Assembly (NCBI GenBank): GCA_025618425.1
Contig: CM046833.1
Span: 39,499,115-39,563,114, forward strand
DNA from: Heliocidaris tuberculata
Lineage: Eukaryota; Echinodermata; Echinoidea; Camarodonta; Echinometridae
Direction of reading: 5' to 3'
Length of the DNA: 64,000 bases
The notes beneath the pieces were generated by a model. It was not told where the DNA came from. It worked only from the letters and a program-made list of their open reading frames with translations, and made no database searches. The translations under genes were made by a program, and so were the position numbers. Below are positions 11,103-22,440 of the stretch, piece after piece (within the stretch, counting starts at the first letter, position 1; each line of letters begins with the position of its first letter).

Positions 11103-11187
11103 AGTGGAAACTTACTATAACAAGGACATTGGGATCATAAAAATTACCTTGTTATATCGGAGCCCTTATTACGATTTTCCACTGTAT
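11103..11187. mobile_element. Small pogo-like palindromic MITE
   Basis: CCAGTGGAAACTTACTATAA on the left and CGATTTTCCACTG on the right share a CAGTGGAAA inverted terminus. Inside, ATAACAAGG pairs with CCTTGTTAT. CAGTGGAA is typical of pogo-type MITE ends. TA is present on the right but not clearly on the left, so the left boundary is uncertain. Confidence 0.45.
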
Positions 11188-11243
11188 TCGATTGGGCTCT
11201 CAATCTCACTGGGAGATTTAAAAAAATGAAGGGCACCCCACCT

Positions 11244-11268
11244 CCCCCCCCCCCCCCCCCCCCCCCCC
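11244..11268. repeat. Poly-C tract (25 C)
   Basis: Uninterrupted run of C. Similar runs of 10-20 C or G occur at more than twenty places in this window and often sit at repeat borders. Confidence 0.9.
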
Positions 11269-11600
11269 AAGCAAGCATTACACTCGGAGTCGATTTATAG
11301 TGAATTGGCTTAATGTTTGTTAGCGTCTTACTTTTTGTTGCACCTTTTTTTTTAAACGCCCACTGGTATCGCCCTGCATTTTCATATTCTTACAAAATAA
11401 TGTTGGTAAAAGAACGAAATGAAAGGTGCGTGTGTTATATAATAATGTTGCAGCTTCAGAGATTCAAAATGACATCTTCTAAAGGTAGTTTCGGGCAATT
11501 TAGAATTTAATAGTGCCTCAGTTTTCTTTATGCTGATAGTTTCGATCAACAATAAGCCTACATGTTTGTTGGAGAAGAAGAATAGATATAGGCATATATA

Positions 11601-11644
11601 CCACTGATCTCTACGGAAAGATTTTTTTCCGTAGAGATCAGTGG
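11601..11644. repeat. Perfect hairpin, 19-bp arms and 6-nt loop
   Basis: CCACTGATCTCTACGGAAA is followed after GATTTT by its exact complement TTTCCGTAGAGATCAGTGG. Further symmetry (TATATA on both sides) extends the fold outwards. It lies within element 1. It could be the core of a tiny foldback element. A stem this short is at the low end for a microRNA precursor. Confidence 0.8.
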
Positions 11645-12852
11645 CCTATATACACACTTTTAAGTGGAAATGATAATCGGTTTTAATAAATAAAGAAAAC
11701 TGAAATACATAAAGAGCTCTGTATCGTGACCAGCTAATTAAATCGGAGGAATTAAAAAGGCCAAATATATCCCTGAAGAATATCAATGAGTGTCGATCGA
11801 AGATCAACAGATGCACCGTTTTGCCAACAAGATAGAAATATCTGTAAACGACTGGGGGAAAACACGAATAGGATATATTATATCATGGCGTAGATTATAT
11901 ACTGGGATATTTCATGCTCCCGACATTAGAAAAACATGCATATAGTGTCATTCAATAATAGGCTACAAGCACAGTTTCATGATATCATATATATATTTCC
12001 ATCGTATTTCCCGAAATAAATATACTTCAAACCGCACAAGTTGAAAATGGGGGTTTACGTTTACCATAAACATGAAACCATACCATTCAAATGCAGGACA
12101 TTTTAATTTTTAACCGAAACATATTATGTAAAAGATAAATATTTTTACAATTTAATTTTGGACATGAGTAGGCCTATCAAAAAAAAAAAAAAGTAACAAC
12201 CAAATAATACAAAAGAGAAACAAACAAAACAAAACTCCTGAATTATGACTCGATCGGATAGTTCTAGATGTTTAGTTATTATTTCCACAATATTATAAAT
12301 AACTATACCGGTACATTATTTGACCAAACTAAAATTTGGTTAAAAATATTATTGTGTGGTTATCAAAAATCATGTAGTGATTGCCGCAATAATCACGTCC
12401 AGTAATCATCGAGTCTCTTCGCAAGCAGATATCGGATTGACTTCCGACAATATTCTGATATAAATAAAATGAAATGAATTTAATTATTCATTGTCCATTC
12501 CATACCATGAAGGACACCAATTGCCTATACAGGCGGATGTACATGTTTAGAAACTTTGATCTCCGAGGGAAATTCTAAAAGCTATACATTCCTACATATT
12601 CAGAATTTCACAAACCGACTGTAGCCATAATTCTCGGCAACGATTAAACAAAATTTGCCACCGTGTTTATAATGCTAATTTCATCCTTATTACACATCAA
12701 AGACTGGTGTTTATGTGAAGACGAAATCTCGGAGAAAATCACCTTCTTAAAAAGTGCTTCCCAATCCAACATAATCACGTTGCTCCGAACAACAGTCAAC
12801 GATCTCATCAGAGAAACGGGCTAGATGGAATGGAGGTATATATGTATTGATC
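11645..12852. other. Interior of element 1, no gene
   Basis: AT-rich sequence with an A run at 12181-12192 and nothing coding. No inverted-repeat element or RNA gene was recognised. Confidence 0.5.
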
Positions 12853-12925
12853 ATTAAATTAATTACACGTATTATATTTAGTAGTTATTAAATTAATTAC
12901 ACGTATTATATTTAGTAGTTATTAA
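12853..12925. repeat. Tandem duplication, 34-bp unit, two identical copies
   Basis: The unit beginning ATTAAATTAATTACACG and ending TTTAGTAGTT is present twice without differences (12853, 12887), followed by the start of a third unit. The identity implies a recent event. Confidence 0.9.
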
Positions 12926-13487
12926 AATATGTATAGCTTACTTGCCTTTCAGGCAAGACAACCACGAAAGCTTTGTCAGTATAGGCTATCGATTACTTGC
13001 ACAACTGGCTGCTATCTCTTTTACTATTCTCGAAGGTTTAGCAACCTACAAAAGTCTTATGAAGTTTGGATTCATGAGGGCCACAACCACTATGAATCTT
13101 CGTTTGTCAGTAACTTATGACGCTATTTCTCTGATAGTTTTCCTGAGAGATGTGAACGATTAATGCCAAGCTTTGGTACATTCAAACCCTCCCTAGAAGC
13201 CCATATTCGATTAGTTTCCGAATCAGCGTGTGTATTTCTCCCTTAAAATCACACAAATTCAGTGTGATATGCAGCGGAAATCACGCACCATATGCATATC
13301 GAATAGTGCAAGCCAGGTGCAAGCGCAAGCTGACGTGAGTGTGATCAAGTGCTATAATCACTCAGATCGAAGAACAATATGGTCGGTTATATGAGGTTTC
13401 TCACCATTGTTACGCGCGCGCGTATTTGAAAAGGTTGCGCGCTATCGGTTCGGTCTCGATGGATGAGGGAAAACGTTTGGCAAACCG

Positions 13488-13575
13488 CGGGAAGCCAACG
13501 GTAAGCTATCGAGATGCTAACGGGAGGCTAACGGGAGGCTACCGGGAAGCCATCGGTGCGCTATCGGGAGCGAAC
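13488..13575 (+). repeat. Right subterminal array, eight 11-bp units
   Basis: Units start at 13488, 13499, 13510, 13521, 13532, 13543, 13554 and 13565, with consensus CGGGAGGCTAW (for example CGGTAAGCTAT, CGAGATGCTAA, CGGGAAGCCAT). The orientation is the same as in the left array at 8710-8797, so the two are direct copies inside inverted termini. Confidence 0.85.
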
Positions 13576-13689
13576 CGAACTTAGCGTTTCGGGAAGCTCC
13601 CGCTTCCCGTAAAGCTCAATAGTTAACGGTACGGGAAACGGGACGTCCCGATGCCAAAACTTTTAGACGGTAGTGTATGTACATGAATA

Positions 13690-14534
13690 GGTAGACGGAA
13701 TGAGGAGTCAGGACCATTTAAAAAACAGAGCCAGTTATACGTGAATGCTTCAAAACCAATTATCTCAAGCCACACTGAAAAATCATCTACATGTACACTG
13801 TATATGTACATACATTACATACATGTATTACATGTACCTAAGAAATAAACTACATAACTCACAATGGATACCAGGACTGAGCTTTACAACTACAAGATAT
13901 ACAAGTACATGTAATTTGCATATTTTCATGTACAGGCTGGTAAAGAGTTTGTGGTTATCATCAAGATGTTATAATTCTGTTTATATATTGCTGGTAGTAA
14001 CATCCTTACAATATTTCCGGATTCATGTGAACTGTATAAGATCAACCATACATGTATAAACTTTCAGATTCTTTTGGAATGAATCAAATGGTTAAACAAT
14101 CACAAAGCATTACGGGGGAAAATGAATTTATATATTGAGGTCTACAAAAAGTATAATGCAAGCCATCTAAGTGCACAGAAATTAGTTTTGTGCGTCCACT
14201 TGTCTGCACACAACATTTTGATTATTTTAAGTGTAATTTTGGTATGTCGACTTCAATTATATATCCTTATTTAAACTTTAATTATATCCTTAAATACATA
14301 GATAAATATTTGAACCTGATATTTTGAATACAGGATACCAGCATGAAACTCCATGGATATACTTGTATTGTGAGAGCAAAAACAATTTTGGGGACTGTTC
14401 TCTTTCTCTTTAACATGCACAAGATAAGAACATGAGGGGAGCATCATGTCAAAGAGAAAAAAATAGAGATTGAAAAAGTGCATATAACAGCCTACATGTA
14501 CATGTATGTTTGAGAAAGGAGTTATCACATGCAG
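13690..14534. other. Non-coding stretch with ACATGT words
   Basis: Contains many TACATGTA motifs (13785-13835) and no supported exon or element. The open frames (13745-14059, 14271-14603) have no domain-like composition. Confidence 0.4.
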
Positions 14535-14755
14535 AATTCCTTGGTTTGAGACATGTTTTGCACAGAGAGAGAAGGGGGGGGGGTCAGAATAAATGTTTGA
14601 CACATGTTTGGTAGACTGAGAGAGAAAGAGAGGATTAGAATAAAATTTTGTTCAAGACACATTTGGTAGGCTGAGAGACAGAGAGAGAGTGACAGGGGAG
14701 GGAGAGGGAAAAAAGCATTTGAATAAATGTTGAAGACATGTTTGTTAGACTGAGT
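14535..14755. repeat. Degenerate tandem repeat, ~75-85 bp unit, three copies
   Basis: The block GAATAAA..GTTGA.GACA.GTTTGGTAGACTGAGAGA recurs with variable GA-rich spacers (near 14535, 14587, 14637 and 14718). The GAGAGAGA parts vary most in length. Confidence 0.6.
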
Positions 14756-14933
14756 CATCTTGATTTGGATTTCACTACTCCCACGTCACCGAGTAAACTG
14801 AGTAGAATCCCCTGTCTCACTTCTGTCAATAGATGGCTCTCTTTAAAAGGAAACTACTTCCATCACTAAAAAAAAAAATAGTTCCATTCATTCTACACAC
14901 ATGTATCCTTTTCTGCCTTTCCCTGTTAAAAAA

Positions 14934-15246
14934 ACAAAGTAGATACATGTAGGTTTCTGTTTGTTTACTTTTAATGTTTTGTTTCTCTTTCATTTTAAGA
15001 TCACCTTATTTGCTCATTTTGATTCTTTCCTTCATTTTCCTTTTCTCTTGTATTTTGAAACTACTCTATCTATAAGCAACTGAATTCAACATACAAAGTA
15101 GATAGGTTTATGTTTGTTTACTTTTAATGTTTTGTTTCTCTTTCATTTTAAGATCACCTTATTTGCTCATTTTGATTCTTTCCTTCATTTTCCTTTTCTC
15201 TTGTATTTTGAAACTACTCTATCTATAAGCAACTGAATTCAACATA
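14934..15246. repeat. Near-identical tandem duplication (~155 bp unit)
   Basis: Sequence from ACAAAGTAGATA at 14934 is repeated from 15093. About 135 bp (from TGTTTGTTTACTTTTAATG to AACTGAATTCAACATAC) appears identical between the copies, and differences are confined to the first ~20 bp of each unit. This is either a very recent duplication or an assembly artefact. Confidence 0.9.
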
Positions 15247-15251
15247 CATAT

Positions 15252-15485
15252 GAGCCTGATCGGTTAAAAATAGGCATTTTGTCCGTCCGTGACATTGAAT
15301 GTTTTATGGATTATAATTTTAGTAGGTGACCATGGAAACCAAATGTTATCAAATTTCAACTCCTTCAGTGATGCCCTTCACAATGAAACATGAAATAGAT
15401 CTCTTCAATTAAATACTTATTTTCTTCAGGCCTTCAAACTTTTAAAATTTGTCAAATGTCCGTCTGTGACCAACTGATCAGGCTC
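15252..15485. mobile_element. MITE with GAGCCTGATC termini
   Basis: Left end GAGCCTGATCGGTT and right end AACTGATCAGGCTC are inverted repeats (one mismatch in 14). Inside the left end is TTTGTCCGTCCGTGAC, and the right side has the matching GTCCGTCTGTGACC, a direct rather than inverted match. It lies only six bases after the tandem duplication. No target duplication is evident. Confidence 0.65.
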
Positions 15486-16177
15486 TTATTGTCTTAAAAA
15501 TATATGAGACAACATGTAAATATTGCAAATTAATATGCTCTGTGATAATCAAAAAAATAACTGATCTATAAGAATGGCTAAATCTCTTGAAATGAACTAG
15601 GAAATCCATACTAAAAAGCAGGACTACATGTCCCAATCTCACAGTCTGCTTATTTATAACTTACTATACATGTAACTTCTTAATGATACACCAGTCTGAT
15701 GGAGACGTTAACCTCCCTCCCTCCATCCATCCATCCATGTAGGGCTTTTCTGTCCCAGTTTTCTGGCATAGGCATCACCCCTGGGGCCTGAGTGATGTCA
15801 TCGATGTAGGGGTATCAATAGCAGGCCAATATGCAACAAATAATGCACCAGGGAAATGCCTTTGTATTGAAGTACAGTCCATCAGGCATAGAAGCCTAGA
15901 TTCCCTTTCAAGATAAGGCTATTTTGGTAGAGATTTTCGGCCCGACTCATTGCTTTGATCTCACGTTCACAAGCCTAACATGGTGTACTATTCAAAAAAA
16001 TCATCTAGAAGTATTAAAGTAAAACTAGAAATGTTTGTGAATTGTTCCCAGCAAGAAAATTTCCCCCAACTGTAAAAATTCTTCTGTTATAAATTCAATC
16101 ATTTTCAGCATGATACATCTACACTTTCACCATCTGGATCACTCGCTTAAGCATTTCTGTTCCTATGGTAATTTCAG
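15486..16177. other. Putative intron sequence
   Basis: No gene or element recognised; a short (CCAT)n stretch is near 15721-15740. It precedes the tentative exon at 16178, and 16161-16177 has a poor-to-fair acceptor (TATGGTAATTTCAG). Confidence 0.4.
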
Positions 16178-16260
16178 ATTCTCTACAGAAAATTGGCCAA
16201 TTATGAAGATTGGGAAGAGATGCAGGACAACTCCAATATAGATCAATACAAGTATTACTG
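16178..16260 (+). CDS. Tentative internal exon, unknown protein
   Basis: The segment follows ATTTCAG and precedes GTTAGT. Frame 1 is open for the whole 83 nt: it begins ILYRKLANYEDWEEMQ, ends DQYKYY, and the final TG leaves phase 2. The residue mix (Y, W, E, D, K with balanced charge) looks like protein rather than translated repeat. The incoming phase 0 fits the tentative first exon at 5402-5464. No downstream partner in the required phase could be chosen with confidence: 48687-48708 and 38239-38266 fit formally but are weak. Product unknown. Confidence 0.38.
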
Positions 16261-17384
16261 GTTAGTATTCCTCTCACAGGGCAATGATTGACCATAATTT
16301 CAAATGGCTAAAAAGATACCTGTTTGTGGGATTTTAAGAGCTTTGAAATCTAGGGGAATGAATGCTGACAGCAAAGACCTCAAATACATACATGCCCAGT
16401 TTATCAATATGCTGCTTCAAGCGATTTTCAGATGTACTGTATGTTCCAAATGAGTTCTGTTCAACAAAAGTTGTAGCCTACCTAAGGCTTCACTGCCATA
16501 TGGCACTGTAAATATGGGTTTATGAACTGCGAGGTTAGATAGCGTGATAGGGTTTTTGGATCAAAATGAATAACAAAGAAATGCATACACAACCACTATG
16601 ATTCAAAAAATTCTTTCATAAGTCAAATTTATTATACATGTACATGTACATGTTTGTAAACTTAGTGTCACTGGAAAGGTTTTTTTTAAAACAAACAGGG
16701 GAAGTTATCATCAAGCATAAAATTATGCCTAATCATCATCCCTTTCTATCCCTCAGAGTATAATCATTTTTCACATTTATTAATAGCTTCAAAATATCTT
16801 TGTGTTCACAAACGTTTGTTTCGAGTTTAGCTACAAGTAAATGAAAATGAAATGGAAACTGAGGGAGTATTGTGGCAGTATACACAAAGTAGTACCAAAT
16901 CCAATGGAAAAAATTATTGGGTAATCCTTTTCAGCCTGGGTAAGTCTGTAATAGAGTACAGTGCTTTTTGTGTGGGAGAGAATTCCAGTGATAAACAAAT
17001 GATGTCATACCAAGCCTTGGCAGAGAGGCTGACCTCAAATGGCACGCTCCTTGACCCCATGTGACCTCTGCACACAATACAACTCAACCACACTGCTCAG
17101 TCTCTAACCCCATACAGCAGGCATGGGGTTGGCAATAAGCCTGTTTGTGTATAGCCATGTACAGTGTAGACTGCAATTGATATGCTCTTGCTTTGGGGGG
17201 GGGGGGGGGTACTTTCCTGCGTTCTAATCAATTGGCCTTAAAATCAGAATTTTTACTGCCAAAAAATCATTGAATTAGGATTATCCTTCCCTTATCAAGA
17301 AGGCCACATTAATTCATAGTTTCCCATCCCCTCCCATTTATTCCTCCTCCTTCACCACCCCCCCCCCCCCCCCACCACCTACAT
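16261..17384. other. Non-coding stretch with poly-G/C runs
   Basis: Holds a G run (17196-17209) and a C run (17359-17374) and no supported gene. The 70-codon frame at 16852 is not bounded by splice signals and has no recognised motif. Confidence 0.4.
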
Positions 17385-17460
17385 GTACATGTAATTATTG
17401 TTATTTGATACTTTTCATATGACAGGAAATGAAAAAAGAATCTGAGGAAATCTAGGTGAT
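17385..17460. repeat. Dispersed repeat fragment, copy A
   Basis: AAAAGAATCTGAGGAAATCT plus flanking sequence (TATTGTTATTTG..., ...GATGAARTA) matches 38722-38785 in the same orientation. Both copies have a poly-C run upstream, as expected of a dispersed element whose full length is not clear from two diverged copies. Confidence 0.55.
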
Positions 17461-19254
17461 GAAATACCAAAAATCATTAAAATGATGCACACTGACTTGT
17501 TATGCATCTTTGTCGTGTACAGACAAACAAAAAAAATTCTTGAAATTGACACTATAGAATTTGTAAAGAAAATATAAAAATATCATAGAGGACAGAACCC
17601 CCTCCTCTCTATTTTCAAAATATAGATGAGAAACAAGGAATCAATGTTACATGGCCTAAGAAGACCCATTCTTTCTACTCCATGCCAAAAGAAATTTAAG
17701 GAATAAGTCAATGAAATAGAATAATCAGTGGGACTACATGTACATGTACATGTAATATATGTAGGTACAGGTGTACATGTACATGTATCAGTAAAAATGG
17801 CCCAACATGCAGTATTAACAGTTACATATACAGAAATATGTTTACATGTACATTGCATCAATATCTGTCTAACCTGCTTTGGTAAATTATCGTCTGTGTT
17901 TCAGTATTGATTCATTGACATGTAGGAGAATACATGAAATTCACACACTCTACCTTGCTGTCTAATCATTAATTGCCTTTGCTTAGATTAATCAATTAAT
18001 GTAAATGATTCATGCTATTTGTGTGCATTTGATTTTCTAATTATGGAAGGCAGTGTAGAATAGCACAATTTTAATCTGATAATAACAGCCTTTTTCAACA
18101 ACCCAGTACACCAAAGGCAATGCCATTGTTAAAGTCAGAGTTGCACTGTTGATTCTGAAATTGAATAGAAAATTTATTGCTACAAAATATGTTTTAACCT
18201 TCCTCTTTACAAATGTTTTTTTTTTTCTTTCATTTTTCAGATAGATGACTTGAGAATAATTCACTGTTTTTATTCATGTTAAACCACATTATGTTTACAG
18301 GATTGTGTTTTGAAATGTCTGAATATTAACAAATCATTGAATGTAAAATATGTGCAACACATGTACTGTACCTCTGGGGAAAGCCAGAAGGGTGTCCAAT
18401 TGTAAATGATACAAGTTAACGTCCTTCATACTAAGGGCACACATGTATTTTTAGAGCAATAATTTTGAAATGACATTCATCCATTCATCTTTAGAATAAC
18501 AGCTTTAATGAGCATGTTGACATTTTGAATTACCATGACAATCACCCACACAATATAAATCCATGATAACAACCACATTCCATCATGCCACAAAGCACTT
18601 CTCAGCAACCACAACAATGTCAAGTTCATGTTATCATTTATTAAACAAAACCAAGGTAATATTGTATCCTTCCTATAAAATTAAAGCCTACATGTATACA
18701 TGTACATGAACACTCAAATGTTAATAATCAAGTTGGATTTATAACGCCATTTTTTTCTGGAAGGAGGGCATTAGCTGAGTTGTTTTTTTTTTTGTTTTTG
18801 TTTTTTTACAACAATCAGTTATCATAAATGCCCAGGCTATTTGCCTTCTTCTGGTACACCTCCCCAAAACATTTTCCCCCAGATTTCTTTCAATTTAGTT
18901 GATACATGTTGTACATACATGTTACAGGTTACTAAACTTCTAACTTGCAATAAAATAAATTAAAATGAAATATGGAGTACTTATCAAACAAATGAGGATC
19001 AAAATATAAGTTAAGTCCCAATATAATGCAGGGAAATGGTACATCCACTATGTTGCCCCTACAAGCACAATGTATGCTGGAGAAAAAAAAAATAATTCAA
19101 ATATTCAAATAGATTACAGCAGATCAGCCTCACAACACAGAGGATATTTCTCAGTTTCACAGAATTCATAAGGGAAATCCCCTAAACAGCCCATATACGA
19201 ACACTTTCCCACATGTAGGCCTATAACATTGATGTACATGTACATGTAGCAGGG
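17461..19254. other. Non-coding stretch, nothing recognised
   Basis: AT-rich sequence with ACATGT clusters near 17735-17785 and 18690-18715 and T runs near 18212 and 18782-18810. No supported exon or transposon. Confidence 0.4.
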
Positions 19255-19395
19255 CATAAATTAATCGACGGCCATCGACGGCCAGGCCGTCGATGCCCCT
19301 ATAACTGGCCGAGATGCCCTCCAAAAAAATGATCAATTCACGGCCAAAGAGGCCGTGCCCCTTTTTTTCAAACTGGCCGTCGTGCCCTTTTCCGT
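19255..19395. repeat. Degenerate GGCCGTCG/TGCCC repeat, locus A
   Basis: Contains repeated words of the form GGCCGTCGATGCCC and ACGGCC, partly inverted (CGACGGCCATCGACGGCC followed by GGCCGTCGATG). A diverged version with GGCCTTGGTGCCCTT is at 22275-22440. The two appear to be one low-copy repeat family of unknown type. Confidence 0.5.
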
Positions 19396-20031
19396 GATTG
19401 ATAATATGCTCTACATATAAAGTACAAATATGTCAGATTTGTTTCATCTCGAAGTCTATAAAATCCGCGCAAACATGCGCTCGCTACATCGACTCACACC
19501 ACTGATATTTCAGCTTGGCAAGCTGTAGAAGCGAGCACGAGAGCTAGCTACAATGTAGCACGAGAGAGGTACCTAGATGTAGCTATTGTGTGTGTGTATG
19601 TACATGTACACGCACATGTGTCAGATGTGTTTACAACGAGAAAGGGCGCACTGGTATGTTTACACCGCCGTTTTTTTTTTCTTTCTCTTCTTTTTTTTTT
19701 TGTGGGGGGGGGGGGGGTTGTTGTTGTTGACAATACGCGATATCGTGCATACTAGGGCTGCTCGATATGGCGTACTGGGTTATTCGATTATCGTCAGCTG
19801 TCAATATCGCCTATATAACGTCACCACCCAAAACAGTACATTTCCAGTCACCTAACATGATATAGCACAACTAGAAACGGTTACCCACCCAGTCACAGAC
19901 CATCACGATTCAAAATTAAATATCACATTGTATTAAACTGATTTTGAAAATTTTGATTAATAGGAAAATAGAATTATATTTTTTCGAAAGACGACGAGAT
20001 TTTTTTTATCGCTCGAAAAATGTGGTAGGGC
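19396..20031. other. Non-coding stretch with T and G runs
   Basis: Includes T-rich runs (19671-19701) and a G run (19704-19716). The two frames over it are low-complexity. Nothing else recognised. Confidence 0.4.
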
Positions 20032-20735
20032 GCAAGGAAGATTCAAACTTCGCGGTACAGACTCATGAATAATAAATACCTTCGTCACCTAGATACTCAG
20101 GGCTGCTTGTTGAATATTCATGACTTTCGCCCTCTGCTGTCAAAAACATTATAATTTCTCATATTGGCTTTCCGTTCCGGAGTACGTCTTTATGTCGAAA
20201 CTCCTCGAAAGTCATCATTTCTGGGAGTTGTTTTGGGTAACAATAGTATGATTTTCAAAAGCAAGGAAATGCTTTATGGTATTTTTGTTTTTTAGGTGTA
20301 TTTTTGTTGCTTCAAAGCTTAGTTTGATCCAATCTCGTTCAGTATATTTGTACCTGTGCCTGCACAAAGCACAGCCTGTATTCGGGGTGCAAGGAAAATT
20401 CAAACTTCGCGGTACAGACTCATGAATAATAAATACTTCGTCATCGAGATACTCAGGGCTGCTTGTTGAATATTCATGAGTTTGCCTTCTGCTGTCTAAA
20501 ACATTTCTCATATTGGCTTTCCGTTCGTTCCGGAGTACGTCTTTATGTCGAAACTCCTTGAAAGTCATTATTTCTGGGACTTGTTTTGGGTAACAATAGT
20601 ATGATTTTCAAAAGCAAATAATTGCTTTACGGTAATTCTTTTTTTTAGGGGTATTTTTGTTGTTTTAAAGCTTAGTTTGATCCAATCTCGTTCAGTATTT
20701 GTACCTGTGCCTGCACGAAGCACAGCCTGTATTCG
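20032..20735. repeat. Two-copy tandem duplication (~350 bp unit)
   Basis: The block beginning CGCAAGGAAGATTCAAACTTCG (20032) recurs from 20389 and runs to CACAGCCTGTATTCG at 20735. The copies differ by small indels and substitutions. A 117-codon minus-strand frame (20215-20568) spans the junction, but it shows no recognised motif and both copies carry stops elsewhere, so I do not call it a gene. GAATATTCATGAC and CATGAATAATAAATAC within each unit are mildly palindromic. Confidence 0.88.
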
Positions 20736-21194
20736 CCCCCTAGTCGTGCTAGTGGACTACATCGTGACTTTGCTTGCGTCTTTTTCTTTGTCAAAATATT
20801 TCACTGATCCTCCACGATATCTTTCATGTTTTTTTTATGACATTTTATTCCCCTAATCATTCTAAAACCCGTTAGTTTATAGTTGTTGTTTTTTTCTTTC
20901 TATCAAATCATAAAACCGGATGCATTATACATTGATATTTTGACTGAACTTAAACATTAATTACGGTAAAACAAAAATACAACAAAAACAAAAACAAAAA
21001 CAAAAACAAAAAAAAAATCAGAAAGTACATTTTCATAAACTGTTCAGAAAATAATTATTTTTTCATATACTTCATCAAAGAATACTCTGTAGAACTTCCG
21101 AGAGAAAAATTTTGTCTGTTCTCCCATTCCTCCCCGAGATAAAAAAAAAGAAGAAAAATAGTAAAACTAAAGTCACACAAATATATGTACCCCG
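20736..21194. other. Non-coding stretch, nothing recognised
   Basis: Contains an (AAAAAC)n run near 20975-21010. No supported exon or element. Confidence 0.4.
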
Positions 21195-21745
21195 TTATCA
21201 GAGAGAGAGGGGGGGGGGTGGTAGGGGGAACAGTGCCCCCCCCCACTTTTCCAAATTCCAAATACCCTCAAAGTGCCCTATTTATTTCTGAAAAATATGC
21301 CCCCTTTATCTTTCATAAGTGCCCTTTTTTACTAAAATTTTCCTTGTCCTTTCTAGTAAGTGCCCTTCGCCCTTCCCCCTTTTTTTTCCTTCTGATAAGT
21401 GCCCCTTTTCAGATCTGATAAATGCCTAATTATCTAAGTGCCCTTTTCCCTTCGATAAGTACCACTTTTCAAAGCTGATAATTTCCTCCTTTTCTCTCTA
21501 ATATGTGCCCTTTCTCCTTTGATTAAGTGCATTTTTACTTCTGATATGTGCCCATTTTCTGATAAACGACAGTAAGCACTTTCCAGAGCCACAATAAAAA
21601 TTAGTTAGATGATGCATGTAGGGTAATACCAATATCACAAAATGGTCCCTTTTTCAGATTTATGTTCACCCTTTGGAGGTGCCCCTTGTTCACCCCCCAA
21701 AAAGTGCCCTTTTTTGCTGGTGCCCCCCCCCCCCTCTTTAAAAGA
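21195..21745. repeat. Degenerate GTGCCCTTTT minisatellite with poly-G/C borders
   Basis: The phrase (T)TCTGATAAGTGCCCTTTT recurs with heavy drift at about 25-30-bp intervals between 21280 and 21560. It is bordered by a G run (21208-21217) and C runs (21236-21245, 21721-21733). The same minisatellite is at 60890-61135 and fragments lie at 60000-60035 and 63430-63475, which marks a family of dispersed repeats. Confidence 0.7.
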
Positions 21746-22274
21746 CGCTCTGCCGCCCCTGCCCATTATACATACTCCCACACACCCTCATCCACACATG
21801 CACACAAAAATATGCATACGATATATATACGATATATATATATACACACACACACATATAAATGATATGAATAGATGCTCATAGAACATAAAATATTAAT
21901 TTAAAAATCAGAGCCAATAAACAAGGATAAAAGTTAAGGCTGAATTGTTAGTTAAAATGTGAGAATGATCTGTATGTGATATTGAAGCTGCACTTGGGGT
22001 GTTGTGGTACTGTGCTAGTTCTGCAGGTCAACTGTTACAGTACATCCTCATCATTCTGTTCAATAAATTGCATTTAGATTATAAAATTATTCTGTTTAGT
22101 GCACCTATGTATGTATGTATGAGGATCATATTAAAAAAAAAACAGTCACAATAATAAAGTGATTGAAAGTCAAGTGGCAATTCTACTAGTACATGTAATA
22201 CTAGACTTGTGTAATGGGACATTGAACACGCACATTTTAATATAATTACACACATCTAAAAAAAAGTATGCAGA
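21746..22274. other. Non-coding stretch with short (TA)n/(CA)n microsatellite
   Basis: A TATATACGATATATATATACACACAC stretch near 21820-21860 is the only feature. Confidence 0.4.
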
Positions 22275-22440
22275 AAAAAATTTGGCCTTCGATGCCCTTT
22301 TTATAAAATGATTTTGGCCTTGGTGCCCTTTGTAGTGGCCTTGGTGCCCTTAAAATTATGAAGCATTTAAGGCCAAAGTGGCCTTGCCCTTTAATAAAAT
22401 GACGAAATTTAAGGCCTGATGTAGGCCTTATATTAAACCT
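22275..22440. repeat. Degenerate GGCCTTGGTGCCC repeat, locus B
   Basis: Words GGCCTTGGTGCCC, AAGGCC and GTGGCCTTGCCC alternate, with inverted AAGGCC near 22370 and GGCCTT near 22425. It is related in style to 19255-19395. Confidence 0.45.

Larger units (their letters stand above)
8597..13675. mobile_element. Large (5.1 kb) element with Tc1-type termini, element 1
   Basis: The left end CACTACCGTCTAAAAGTTTT... and right end are perfect 24-bp inverted repeats, each flanked by TA (8595-8596 and 13676-13677). CACTACCG...AAAGTTTTGG is a typical Tc1/mariner terminus. Inside each end is a CG-rich zone with an 11-bp phased array (8710-8797, 13488-13575). The interior is AT-rich, holds secondary repeats (11103, 11244, 11601, 12853) and has no frame resembling a DDE transposase, so the element is non-autonomous or is two solo ends bracketing host DNA. 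Element 2 (25477-29757) has the same plan with related termini. Confidence 0.72.

Noticed and set aside
20215..20568. 117-codon minus-strand frame
   Set aside because: Spans a tandem duplication junction, has no motif or splice signals.
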